Shown here: one piece after another, positions 1 to 11,971 of the stretch
How the letters are laid out: each line of letters begins with the position of its first letter
How positions within the stretch are numbered: the stretch's first letter is position 1
DNA from: Lepidurus packardi
Lineage: Eukaryota > Arthropoda > Branchiopoda > Notostraca > Triopsidae
Assembly: GCA_023053545.1 (NCBI GenBank)
Contig: JAKZAN010000005.1
Coordinates: 5,456,001-5,520,000, forward strand
Reading direction: 5' to 3'
Length of the DNA: 64,000 nucleotides
The notes under the pieces: model-generated
What the model saw: only the letters and a program-made list of their open reading frames with translations
The model's database searches: none
Told to the model about the DNA's origin: nothing
Program-made: the position numbers and the translations under genes

Positions 1-847
1 CCAGAAAAGGCCCTGTCAGAAGCTCATCCTTCTCTCGAATACCCTTTTCTCAACTTGGATGGTGGTCAAGTTCACGCAGCCTTTTGTGCAGCTAACATTC
101 CTCAGCTTTTCCCTTAAACTGCAATGTCTCCTTCGCTATTCCTTTGGACAAACCCCAAAGGAAAATGGTCACAGTGCTGCTTCCTTCCTTTGAATTTTAA
201 TAACTCTAAAGAAAAAGAAAGACGAATGTGAGTCTGCTTCAAGTGGAAGAACGTCCAGTGTTCCACTGGCGGATCCAGTTTCGTCCCTCAAAATATCCAA
301 TAATAAAAAAGACCTTAGCCAAGAAAAGGCTTGAATAGCTCCTCAGTGTTTTTCAATTCAATCTCTCTCTCTTCCTTCATCAGATAGCCTAGCCACGGAT
401 AAACGGCTACAAGAACCTCTTCACTTTTTAATCCAAACACGATACAAAGGAAAAAAGTCACCATATCTCACACAACTAAAAAAATTGTACAAAAACTAGC
501 GTAAAAAACTTCCTTGCACCTTGCATTTCTTGTTTCCTCTTAAAAGATTTAAAAGATTGTTTTTTTTACAACATCATTAACTTAACTTGGAAATGGTTCC
601 ACCCAAATAATTCGCGGGTGTCAGTTACACAAGAAAAAAAGATGTCCCGGAATAGGCGTGGCTAAAGTGCTTGGGACAAAAGGGAAAAATAGGTTGTGTA
701 AACCAACAGAGCACCTCACATGCTCGCCCCCGGAATCGTCGACGCTTCTCGGAAGATATCAAACATCCTCATGACGTCAACCGCCCGAAACGAATTTTAT
801 TTCATTTTTCAACATCAAAACGGGCGCAAAAAGAAGAAAAACCTTAC

Positions 848-1551
848 CCCTTATTAATTCAACCACGTGAGCGTGATTGGCTCTCCTCACTGACGACCCG
901 TTAACCTAGAGACCGTAGAAGAAAACATTATTAATCACAATCTGTAAACTCTTCCTTAACCTAGCGAAAGCAAACTGATACAAAAAGTGCAAATGTCAAG
1001 TTCCATTCCAACTCAGAAAGAAAAAAATGCATCAAATCTACCTTAACGATTACATCGCCTTCGAGCACGCGAGCCCTTTCGGCGGCACCACCTACCCAAG
1101 AAAACAAAAACAAAAAATTAACAATCAAGCTTTATTTTCGAAGTAAGCAGCAAAAATTCAAACATTCCACATCCAAGAAAAGGCGAAATAAATCTTGAGA
1201 TTCAAAGCCCCGCATTAAAACTCAACAAGCATTAAAACTCTACAAAGAAAAAAGTAAACTAAAATTAATAATGAATTCCAAGACTACCATGCAAATGCAC
1301 GTCGTTACCAGGCACTTAAAAAATGAAAATTAATACAACTACTACGCTCGATTTTTTCCTGGAAACGGTCAAAAATTTTTTTACAAATGGGTAACACATA
1401 GAGAGTGAAAATCTTACCTTCACGGACTGATTGGACAAAGACCGGGTTATCTCCGGCGACTACAAATCCAAACCCGCGTTCGTCACGTTGGATAAAAACG
1501 ACTCTCGTTTCGGTCGTCGGTTCGCTTAGCAACCATTCCGCTTGGCTGTAC
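848..1551 (-). CDS. PDZ domain of a RhoGEF (ARHGEF11/12, RhoGEF2-like), incomplete gene
   Basis: Three exons, 1418-1551, 1042-1091 and 848-905, join in phase with GT-AG introns of 326 and 136 bp. Together they encode one PDZ domain: the strand with VVFIQRDERGFGFVVAGD, then VFVQSVREGGAAERARV, then LEGDVIVKVNGSSVRRANH and HVVELIRG. The GFGF carboxylate-binding loop and the pattern VQSVxxGGAAxxAxVxxGDxIxKVNG are closest to the PDZ of the Rho guanine nucleotide exchange factors ARHGEF11/12 and Drosophila RhoGEF2, which link G-alpha-12/13 and plexin signals to RhoA. That family match is from memory of the domain. The first exon starts at an acceptor in mid-codon, so an upstream exon must hold the start, probably within 1552-1850. 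The last visible exon ends with a donor at 847; the RGS, DH and PH domains would lie left of the window. The PDZ call is firm and the RhoGEF assignment is likely. Confidence 0.75.
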
Positions 1552-4500
1552 CTGTCAATAAAACCGAATAAATAAAATGTAAACGCCGTTTAAGTGGCAT
1601 GAAAAACTCGCCCGAGAGCTCCGTTTTTGCACATCTAAATAACCTGGGAAAAGTAAAAACTGGGAAACCACTTTCATTGGCGTCGCCTCGCTTCCTTCGT
1701 CTAGCCTTTTTCCAACCGCCCATCGCCATCGCAGCAAGAGGTTAGTATACAAGCCACCCTCAAATTTATAGCCTGACGTTCCTGATAACCTGCATCTGTT
1801 TCTAAGAAAGACCTCAGCAGATATTAAAGACCTATGAGCCAGAGCCATTGGAGTGTGTATGTGTGTGGAAGGCTCTTCAAGCCGTTAGCCTATATAAAAT
1901 GACCATGTTCCTGCATCCTCGTCCTGCTCAAATTCACATAAATATTTCGCTTAATTCCCGGGCTGCGAAACTGTTGGTTAAGGGTTTCTAAAAACCAATA
2001 GAAAGAGACAAAACGAAAAAAGAGAAAAAAAAATACGCAAAAACGAGTTCTGCCACCGAAGAAGTACATCGGTTAAAAAACTCGACTCGATAGAGCTTGA
2101 TACCAGACTCTTGATACCACAGGTGGAAAACAGCCCTTGACGATTTGGACTGTAAATTTCAAGAAGGGTTCCAAAATATTGCCCCTGTTATTTTTGTGGG
2201 TTTTGAATGTAAAAATATTCTTAAGGATCAGCTATTTGTCTTGTTTGAGTGAAATCGACGAATTTTACCATGTTTACGTATGCCCCCTTTTCCAACTGAT
2301 TGCGCACGGGAATTAGCCTTTCTCCCCTTCCCACACTCCCTTCAGGAAAACTAAAAATACGAGCAAATATTCCGGTTATTTGAGAAGGCACAAGTTTGGG
2401 TTTCCGTGGCATGTGCTTAGACGCCGACGTCAATAACTATGTCACGCATTCATTTTTGTTTGGACAGAAAATCCACAAATCAGTCTCCATTTTTATTCGA
2501 GGAATATTCGCATTTGACATGCAAAGGGAAAAGGAAAGGAGCGTTTTACTCAAACAATGACATGGAAACTGACAAAATTTCCCTTTGAAAAGGCCTTCAC
2601 TCGACGCCCACTTTCAGCATCCCAAATTTGTAACTTTTTTCTTTTAATATAAATAAATAATAATATAAATAATACATCATCTGCTTAAAAGGATCTTTGC
2701 AGTAAAGTTTATCCGATAAAAGTTAAGTAGGAAGGGGTGGGCTGAGTACTGACAGTTACATTGCCCTTAGTTTTTTTTTAAGGGAGGGGGCTAGGAGGAA
2801 CCGACAAGTTTCCCAGTGTTAGAGCTGAGGGTAATAAAAAGACAAGGGGGTTAAGGGTGGGGGGAGGCTGTATCTGGATCATGTTATTTGGGGCGAAGGA
2901 AAATGTACGGAAGTCCCAAAGTCGCACCGCATTGGAATAGGTTTTGGGGTGGCAATAGTTAAAGCCAAAGGGCATGTGATTTACATGGCAGATGCAAGTG
3001 AGAAAACGAGAGGGAAAGTTAAGAGAATGAAAGGGAGCCAAGAGTTTGGGCTGGACTTAGGTAGGTTTGAACATTCGGCAATTGCTCTTTTGTCGGCTAG
3101 GATCGAAGATATACAACCTCCGGAAAAAATTCAAGCTCTTACGCTCAACGACGAATAAAACTTGCAGAGATAATACATTAGATTATACCTAGAGAATAGC
3201 TTGATATTGATAACACAAGCGGACAAGGCTTTACGGTGTTATCCCCCCCCCCAACTATTAAAGCAAAATTTTGCATAAGAATATGAAGTTTTTGAATTTG
3301 AACTGTTAACTGAAGGTAAATTATGTTAAAATAAAGGAGAATAATTTACCGTTCATCATATGCTGTGCAGTTATCCATAGCTTGGAAAGTAAACAAGGCT
3401 TTTAATCCATGGCAAAAAACCAAAGGGGTTATGATTGTATTTATGTCGCTAGGAACGACACACAATTGAAAAATGAGTCGTTGTTTTTATTTTCAAATCA
3501 CGGTCGGTAAATCCCAAAGAATGGGAACTGGAAAGCACCACAAGTGGAAGGATTTAAGTGTGAAAACACTCAGGAAGAGCAACAAGCCCCGGATTTGGGA
3601 AGTTGTTTTTTTTGTTGATAAACACGAATGGAAAAACCAGTCACACAGGGAATCCAAACAATGTTTTCCCTTTAAGTTAACGGCAAAATCAAGTCTAAAC
3701 AATGTTAACAGACCAGGCCAAAGCCCTGGCTTTGCTTGGTTTAATGCTTAGAATATGGCCGCCCTTGGCTTGTGCTGGGAACCTGTACCCTGCAGTACAT
3801 CAGTCTGAGTTCCCGTTTTGCACTTTGGAATCGCGCACTTGTCCCTGAGAAGAGAGGCTGATTTGGATCCTTTCTGGTACCAGGATATTAAAGGGTATTA
3901 TTTTGATAATCCACATACCCATGTTCACTCAAAATCACTAACTTAAAGGCCAAAATGTATGGGCTCCTCCTGTCACAACACAGACGCCATAGCCGACCAT
4001 ACTGGGAACGGGAATAAGGGGGTTGGGGCATGGTACACAAGCGGATTTTTACACAAGAAATATCACGCAACGCCACCTACGCGTTGACTCATGCACTGTC
4101 GTATTTTGAAATTAACTATACTATAACTATACTTAAAATTGACTGTACTAGTCTTTTGATAGCACTGCCATCCTTACGCTAAGAATATAAACTTCGTTTT
4201 GTTTTTACCACCCACTCTCTAGGCTCTAGGGAATGCAAAGATAATAGAAGACAAGGGAATTATATTGAGTTCTTCTCACGTAAGGTGTAGAACATGAAGA
4301 ATGAAAGACAAGAGGCTAAATGACGCCTACCCGGAAAAAGATTTTCCCGCAGCATGTGGTGCCACTTCCTGGTAAAGAAAGCGAATACGGAGCTTAGAAT
4401 TTGCAGGAGTTATTAGCGTGCAATGGCGTTTCTTGACGCCTTTTCGTATGACATCCACAAGTTGTTTGCTTCGGGCATTTAGGTGCTCCTTTTGATACGT

Positions 4501-5363
4501 TTTCGGAGCAAGTCTAACCTAACCAAACCTAACCTAATCCCTGGATAAAGAAAAAAAACATGCCGTAACTGGGAACTACACTAAATAGAAGAAACGTCAA
4601 CATGACGTTAACTTGGTGGACATTAATGTTGGTTAAGTTCGATATTCATTAGTTCACGTTCCCAGACAGAAACTACTCTCTTCATTCCCACAGCACGCCA
4701 CATAACGGTTAGCGATCAGATGGGTAAGCGTTTGGCAGGTTCTATCCTCCGAAAAGGCGTCATATAGTAGCTTCTGGATGAAAGACCCAATGAAGCGGCT
4801 TTCAGGCCCCGGTGTACTGGAACCCTTTATGGCGCTGCAGCATGGCAAAAAGGAATTCAAAAATTGTCATTCCCTATTCAAAATAATCAAATTGTATTGT
4901 GACAGTAATGCATAGGATTTATTTTTCTATATAATTGCTTGTGTCCCTGTTAATACTTTTCTTCTGTAATTTTTTTATAGAGTTCCAAGTTATGAAAAAT
5001 GTTAAATACATCTTATATACAAAAAACTAACCCAGTTTTATAGATTTTCTTAATAAAATATTTTTTAAAAATTTTAACTTATCTCTTTCTGTTTCCACTA
5101 ATTTCTTGTTGGTTCGATTCATTTGAAAATGGTTCGATTCATCTTTTTTTAGGGGGGGGGGGTCTTCTTAATTTCACGTTACTTCAATAAATATCAGCAT
5201 TTGATATTATTATGTTTGAGTATTGTACATTTTCTGGTTGAAAGTCACTTTCAGTCAAAAGCGGTAGTAACTTTTATTTTAAATGTCGGAAACTATAATC
5301 CAAATAGATGAATAAAGATAATTTATAAATTAGGCGTGCAGTAATAAAGCGCAACATTTTCCA
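1552..5363. other. Intergenic stretch without a recognised gene
   Basis: No exon pair with matching phases or recognisable protein similarity was found. The first non-coding or coding exons of the RhoGEF gene may lie in 1552-1850. A TATA-like box reads tatataaaa on the plus strand at about 1892-1900. An 11-G run lies at 5152-5162. A 24-bp tract of diverged CCTAA (TTAGG) units lies at 4514-4537. Short open frames, such as one of 69 codons at 2949-3158, show no recognisable domain. Confidence 0.5.
5273..5278 (-). terminator. Poly(A) signal of the secreted-protein gene
   Basis: TTTATT on the plus strand gives AATAAA on the coding strand, 86-91 bp downstream of the stop codon at 5364. Confidence 0.5.
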
Positions 5364-7698
5364 CTAGATCCGCCACGGGATTCGGTTCCGGACAAATTTG
5401 GTGTTCAAATACGGCCTGATTCCTTTCAATCTTTGGTATGTATTGCTGTTTATAGGTGACGTCGAAAGATCTGGAATGGCAGCACTTGACGATGGCGGTA
5501 GCCGATTATTGCTCAGCTTTTTCAATTGCTGCTCATACTCAAACGGCCCACTGAGCGAGGTCAACGGTCGTTTGGCAAAGTAAACTGGGCGAATGCCCGA
5601 AGTGTGCTCTGTTTTCTGCTGTTGCAATGTCTGGATCGAGTCTTGAATGGGGAATATGTAGAAAGAATTATCTTTATTGACATGGTAATGAGCCTGGGAA
5701 TCATCGTAAAGCGTGTTGTACCCAAAGAACTTGACTTTGGAGTGTCCCTCGACGACAGTAAAGACAACTCCTTTGGGTGACAACTTGTTCGACTTGGTAA
5801 AAGCATTGTTAAGCCGCTTGCTTTTGGCTTTGGGTAGGTCTCCCGGTTCTGCTACCACAATGTGTACCAAATCCTGGCTCTTACTGGAGACCTTTTCTGG
5901 AATTTCTAGCCAAGCTTGGCTGGTAAAACTTGGCTCAAATTTAACCGCAACTGTGGATGTAAAAAATTCGGTCGTTCCTACAAACGTAGTTGGTGTCAGT
6001 TCCGTCGTGGGCTTCTCTTCAATTTGCTGCAAATACTCTCGCTGGTTAGTGGATCGAGTAATGTATGTTTTCTCTTCTGAAGGGGAGATGAAAATCCATG
6101 GCGGCTCTTGCGTGAAATTGTCTTGCTCTCCACTGTCTAAACGCTCTTTTGGGGAAGTTCCAATTACTTCGGCGAAATTCTCATGATTTTCATCTGCCAT
6201 TTCGATCTCTCTTTCCAATTCCTGAATTTTTGACGTCAAACCATTCGTCAAAAAATCCTCTTCAGGCACGACTTCCGTCTTCGAACTTTCTTGCACTCCG
6301 TCTTGTTCTTCTGGTAATTTTCTCTTAAGATCTTCCTCTTGACTTTCGTCAACGAAGGGTGAAAACAAATCCCCTTTCTCTGAAGAATTCATTTTAGTAT
6401 CCGTCTCGTTAAAAGCTGACTTCTCCCTGGATATCTTCGGTAGAAACGTCTCTTTATTATTATTCGGATCGTCTGCATGCAAAGGCAAAGCCATAACGCT
6501 TTGTACCCTCAACTCAAAATTATTTTCACTCTTTCTCAACAAGTCATCAATAGCGAACCCACTGCTGAGGATATCCCTTTCAACGTTGGCCGATTTTTCC
6601 AGTCGGTCTACCCAAAACGATGGCATGGGTCCTTGATGTGCGTTGCTGATCCTCATCGGTCTAAACTGTGATTCTTGACTCACCCGGATCTCGGATCCTT
6701 GAACTTCCTGATCTTCCAGGTAATCTGCTGCGGTTGAGAGACTGACGGTATTGACGGTATTGACGGGCAAATTGTGAAGGACATCTTCTGCAGTAAAGGG
6801 CACAAACTCAATATTCGCTAATTGGTGGCGGGGAGGAATAGGCAATGTGGCAATTATGGGTTTGGGGGTTATTTCTGGATTCACACTCTCAAAAACAATA
6901 GTTTGCGGTGTATTCAGACCCATAGGAGACGGGAAATAACCTTGTTTGGGTGCGATTACTTGACTAGAATGAACTACACTCACACTCGAGTTAACGTTGG
7001 GTAAAACCTGCGGCGGCATCCGTGCCAGCATATTGCCTGGCATGACAGCAATCTTTTTCACCGCAGAAGGATGCGGGTAAAGGGTCATCACCAACTCGTC
7101 TTCGTGGTCTTCAGGTGGGCTTTCTATCGAATCTGCGGTCCTCATTGGCACAACGCTTGGCAAAGGACCTGTTACCAAGTTCTGCACACTGGGAAGAGGT
7201 AAAGTGTCCAGTATTTCTCCGTCGTCATCTTGAAGCCTCGTCGAAGGTCGGAAGACATTGATCGGCGCTGGTGGAGTTAATAAGGCAGCCAGAGTGGGTC
7301 TCGTGTCCAGCAATCGTTTGCTTGTCTGAATTTCATTAATTTTTTTAACAGGGGGCCCAGTCACAGGTGTCCACGCAGATTGAGACAACGAGTTTATAGC
7401 ACGACCTGACTCGTTAAACGAATTGGGAAAGCTGGGTGAACTAAACGAATGAGTAAAGGCACTGCGATTTCCAATGAACACTTCTACTAATTTCAATGGG
7501 TCGAACGAATTATGAAGCGAAAGTGCAGGTGGAATGGACCCTTTCCAGCCTTCCTCTCTCTTCACTTTGCGTAGACCTAAAAAAGTACAAACTCGTATTT
7601 TTAAAGAAAATAAACACATCGAATGCGTTACCTGCCACTACGAAAGAATCGGCAAAAAAACACCACAACGAAATCCAGGACAGATGAAGGTGGCGCAT
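5364..7698 (-). CDS. Secreted low-complexity protein of about 759 aa, family unknown
   Basis: Two exons, 7632-7698 and 5364-7576, separated by a 55-bp intron and joined in phase 1. Exon 1 gives the start and a signal peptide (MRHLHLSWISLWCFFADSFVVA followed by G in the joined protein), so the ATG at 7698 is preferred over the downstream ATG inside the intron. The mature chain is rich in Pro, Ser, Thr, Glu and Asn, has almost no Cys, and looks mostly disordered over residues 25-580. The last 180 residues are more ordered and contain LSPKGVVFTVVEGHSKVKFF, a stretch of Tyr and His (YHVNKDNSFYIF) and a basic tail ending NRIPWRI. I do not recognise the family. A cuticle, peritrophic or other extracellular matrix role is possible but is only inference. 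An AATAAA signal lies about 90 bp past the stop. Confidence 0.75.
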
Positions 7699-8843
7699 GT
7701 TTCCGGTTCGATCTCACCAACTGGACTGTCTCGCTCAAAGGATTCGTGCGCAGGTAGGCAAACATATGTTTCTTCCAAGACCGGGTGAAAACTTTGTTTA
7801 TTCCACTGACCTGCTTCCGTCAACTCCGCTTGAAACAGCGACAAGGCCACCCCGAGTTCCCTTACCTACTTCACACCTTGATTAAAACGTTTAGCAAAAC
7901 CGAAGAGAAAAAATCCTTATTTATCTCCTGCGTAAAATTATGGGAAGTAAACTATACGGTCCAGAGAATTTGGGAGAAGCCGCACGAGCAAAATCTTGAA
8001 AGTATACAGAGAAGTACGATCTGAACAACGCACACGAAATAGACGAATTCTACCGTAACTCAACCCAGGTTTATGAATGAAGGATTCCGTTAACTTTTTC
8101 TGAAATAGGTTTTCATTAGGAGTGCAGTTATTTGCATATAAGGGGCGGAGGTGCATTGTTAAGGGCCACGTATTCTAGCTGAACCTTTGACGGATGAAAA
8201 ATAAATTACTAAAAGCGGTAGATTTATGTCTGTAAGCTGTTGTTTCTCTGAGTTACGCTTGGGGTTAAGAGGTGAATAGCCGAGAATTAAAAGTGACTTT
8301 ATGAGCAAAGGGACAAAAAGCGTGAGAATGATTCCATGACCAACATATGGTACGGATAAAGGAAACAAAAATGCAAGCTTAAGGAGGCCAGACTCAAATG
8401 AGGTGCTTCTCCACGTGTCCCATGTTCCACCCAAACCGTACAAAATGGAGCCTCCTCACGCACTTAAAATCTCGGAAGACAAGCTACCTGAACACCTGAA
8501 CTACCTTGAAGAAAAATTAATAAGTTAAAAACAAACACTACCTTTGAATTATGTTTCCGTTAAATAAACAATCTTTTCAACTGGACTAGATTACTCGAAA
8601 ATCATTCGATACTCGAAATTCCGATCAACTTCTTTAAGGCCTAAAAGTAGCAATCTTTCAAGGTATAGCTTTGTATAACATCTTTACGTCATCCCTGATA
8701 CTGCTGTATTTAAACGACCCAGGTAAATAAAAAAAAAAAGTACATCGAAAACGAATAAAAAAGGCCCTGAGACCCATTATCACAGGACTATTACAAAAAG
8801 GTTAAAAAAAGTTTGTTTTTAGCTCGTGAACGAACACTGTCGG
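7699..8843. other. Intergenic region between secreted protein and nucleoside transporter
   Basis: This stretch should hold the promoter of the minus-strand secreted-protein gene near 7700-8200 and the 3' UTR of the transporter near 8700-8843. I see no further coding exon; the short frames present have no recognisable domain. Confidence 0.4.
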
Positions 8844-10938
8844 TCAGACAATGCGGACCATAAGGTTGCTCAGCGTTCCGCCCAAAGCCAACCCCAGGCC
8901 GAGCATGGCGGCCATAAATGAAGAAGCTTTTTCTTGGTCTGCAGGTTGCACCAACCTTTTTTCAAAAAAATAAAGCGATTAATTAACTGTGGCCAAGTAA
9001 ATTGGGGAGAACTTACTCCGGAGCATGCATGAAACAAACGGTATTGAGGAAGCCATTGGATAAAGAAAAAAGGGCCATGATGACCATAAACGCCGCGTCC
9101 CAGGGGAGAAGCAAAGGCAAATGATGCCTTGGTTGCACATTGCAAAACATAACCAAGGGAATGAATGCCATGCGCATGAACGATAGCGTAGGCACCATGG
9201 GACTACCCGGTTTGGGCTACAAACAGAAAATGTTTATTTTAAGTATTCTTCTAATCACCTTAAACCTTACCCAATCGAGGTATCCAGCTAAAACGCGACC
9301 TACGTAATCGCCAACGTTCATAATTAGAAAACAAGCCACTGGGGTGTAATACAAATCTTCGTAGAAAAGTCTATTTAGTTAATATGTATGCGTTTTAAGT
9401 AACAGTCTACCGTGCCACGCAGAATGGGATGGATCCATGGGCCTTACGCGTTCCGTGACAGAAGGGAAAATAGACAAAGTGACCATAAAAATAGCAGTCA
9501 TGCTGACGGCGTAAGTCCAAATCTGTTCTCAAAACTTTAAAACTCATCATAAATAAAATTAAGCTCACTTTTCGAATCATGCCACAAGATACTTCCTTTA
9601 CTACGACAATAGAGTCGTCACTTTCTTGGTAATACTTTTCACTACTGTCTTCGTTAATAGCCGGGTTATCGTAGATCTGTTGCACTACTCCGGAGGAGGT
9701 ACTAAAACCCCTGAAATATTGCTAGAAAAACATAAAAAAAAAGAATGAGCCACGTGGCCTACCCTTCACAGAACTACGAAAGGCTTACTGTGTTCGCAGC
9801 TACGATATAGCAAACAAGCGTCAAAACCAAGGTAATATCAGCTGCCAGGAAATACAAGAAAGCGCTCTGGACGGCAGATGCTCCCAGTGCAATTGACGTG
9901 AGATTGGCTGCGGAAGCAAATAATCCACCCAATGCTTGACCACTTACCACCGCGCTTACAAAGCGAGGAGGGAACTTCCCTACCAGGGCAAATAAACCGC
10001 CCTGAAACATAGCACCAGTACCTAAACTCCAGAAGAGAATTATGAGGTCAAATTAATATAATATTTTAGACATTTACCATTAAGTAAAATGGCCGTAGCG
10101 AGGGTCAAGCCGAAAAACCAGCGCTGCCCTGAAATTAGTCGTCTATTAGATTTATTACTTTTTTAATTAAGAGAATTTACAATGATCTGTGTTGATTTTG
10201 ACAAAGACTGTGGTGAGCGCAAAAAAGAAAATGACAGCGACAAGGCCACCTACAATACGTGTTTTAAACGTAAATCTGAAAAGACAGTTAATGGATGATT
10301 ATCAAATCTTCTTTAAGATCAAAACAAGAAGAATTCAACACGCTTTACCTATGCCCAATGATAGCATTAAGCCACAGGATCAAAGTACTGGGAATGAGCG
10401 AAGTGATACAAAGATATGAAGTGAAACTGGCTTGCAAATTCGACAGGTCCGTTGCATTATGGGTCTGGTTTGTGTCCAAGTCCCTCAGTTTATACATCCA
10501 ATACTAAAAATTAATATATTCCTTTTTAGCGAAAGGATAATTCAGCGGATATTTTAGAATTTACATCATTGGCAGTAATGAAAAAATTCCAAGGCAACAG
10601 AGTCGCCATACCCATCAAATAAAACGCAAAGTACACAAAGTTTTTGCTACAGAAACAAAGCAAAGAATATGTCAGAGTTAAGTGTGTGTTTTTTGATTGG
10701 ACTACGTAGAAAGACAAACTTACTTTTCAGACAAATTATATGAGTGCGACGTAGAGCCATTATTGGATTCTGAAGTTCTGGGTATCAGAGGTTCTCGTAC
10801 ACGGTCGCTGTAGATTTGGCTCTCTGCCAGATCTGGGTCTTCATTTGCAATGGGTTCTCTTTCAGCATTAATTAACATAGCATTATCGTGTCTGGATCGC
10901 CCCCATACACCAATGACAGGGACTTCGGGCAAAGACAT
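8844..10938 (-). CDS. Equilibrative nucleoside transporter (SLC29 family)
   Basis: Eleven exons join in phase throughout: 10724-10938, 10565-10646, 10349-10503, 10181-10275, 10078-10128, 9789-10021, 9569-9721, 9411-9522, 9271-9356, 9017-9216 and 8844-8955. The total is 1494 nt, 497 aa plus stop, the usual ENT size. The N-terminal 75 residues are soluble and acidic; TM1 follows with MGMATLLPWNFFITAND, the family's PWN motif. A glycosylatable loop (NQTHNATDLSN) comes before TM2. A long cytosolic loop (GFSTSSGVVQQIYDNPAINE, acidic) separates TM6 and TM7. TM8 has NVGDYVGRVLAGYLDW, the conserved NxxDxxGR signature, followed by MFCNVQPR. The C-terminal helix ends GLGLALGGTLSNLMVRIV, also typical. 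The protein moves nucleosides down their gradient across the plasma or an intracellular membrane. Family membership is near certain; which ENT paralogue it is cannot be told. Confidence 0.95.
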
Positions 10939-11029
10939 GCTTAAAGTAAAAAAAATTATTTGAGTAACCTCAGAACATTTCCCTTCTCACTCGCACTGCG
11001 TTTGCACAATATACATATACACACACCCC

Positions 11030-11495
11030 AGGGTGCGGACTCAACGCGGAAGGCGAAACAAGAAACGGTCAAAAGCGAAACGGACCGCGAAACAGCTGTA
11101 TGAGTGTTTGAACTTAATTTGAGGTTGCCAGCTATCAAAACAGTGTTTAGTTGGACACTGTCTCTAAGTAACGAATTTATCCAGTTACATTATTTACACT
11201 ACTTTAATGTATAAAGCTAAATTTAAGTTATACTTATCCTAAATTCCATTAGGTTGTGTAAGGTTAGGTTAAAGTGTCTGGCTAAGTTGCGATAGAGTAG
11301 GGAAGAATATGTTGCTTAGGTTTGTTAAGAATATAATTTCCAAGTAATTCCTGTTTTTTTTAATTATTCTTTCAAAATTTAGCATACAATTACAAGTTAT
11401 AGTTTCGCATTTTAGCATGTCTCGTGGGATTTCACTCGCGCGGTTCCGCAGGATTATTTCGCGCTTTACCGTTTCGCGTTTTATCCACACCTACT
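11030..11495. mobile_element. Candidate inverted-repeat element upstream of the transporter
   Basis: The left end (gggtgcggactcaacgcgg, 11031-) and the right end read backwards (ggtgtggataaaacgcgaa, ending near 11492) are similar inverted repeats rich in the unit TTTCGCG. The same end sequence, with TTTCGCG three times and then TTTTGTCCACACC, recurs at 32598-32646. Repetition at a second site supports a short transposon, but the repeats are diverged and no target-site duplication is clear. The element lies about 100 bp upstream of the transporter start. Confidence 0.35.
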
Positions 11496-11971
11496 CTCAA
11501 AGTAAGTCAAGGCTGCTGTATAGTATACAGGTCTAAAGGTACCTTTGGTGCTTCGAAAAATGAAAAAAGTGGCGTTTAGTTAAGCTATTCGTACCACATC
11601 CCGGGAAGAGGTGAAGCCTAATCCAGCGAACATTAATTAGTCAAATTTTGTCCTTTTTTTTTAGCATATTTCCGACTAGCTACTACATGAAAGTGAATAA
11701 AAACAGGACACGGATGCTAGACTAAGCATCTTACGAAAAAAAGACCTACTAGTAATCATGTATTCTTGGTTGCGAAATAACAGTTCCAATCAATTCTTCA
11801 AATAAACGACACTAATTTTCCGTACACATGAAAGTTTACTTTGTATAATCACAAAATGCATTCACTCTTACCTATAAAATCCAGACATGCTTAGCCATGA
11901 ACTATTCAAAATCGGATTCATTCCTAAAAAATTAACTCGAATCAGTTTACATTTAGTATTAATGTTTAAAC

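Noticed and set aside
1-119. Open plus-strand frame from the window edge (39 codons), ending IPQLFP then stop
   Set aside because: It could be the last exon of a gene to the left, but a frame this short is open by chance about one time in six, and no domain is recognisable.
772-779. Perfect CRE (TGACGTCA)
   Set aside because: An 8-bp palindrome in a probable intron of the RhoGEF gene; one site without promoter context is not enough.
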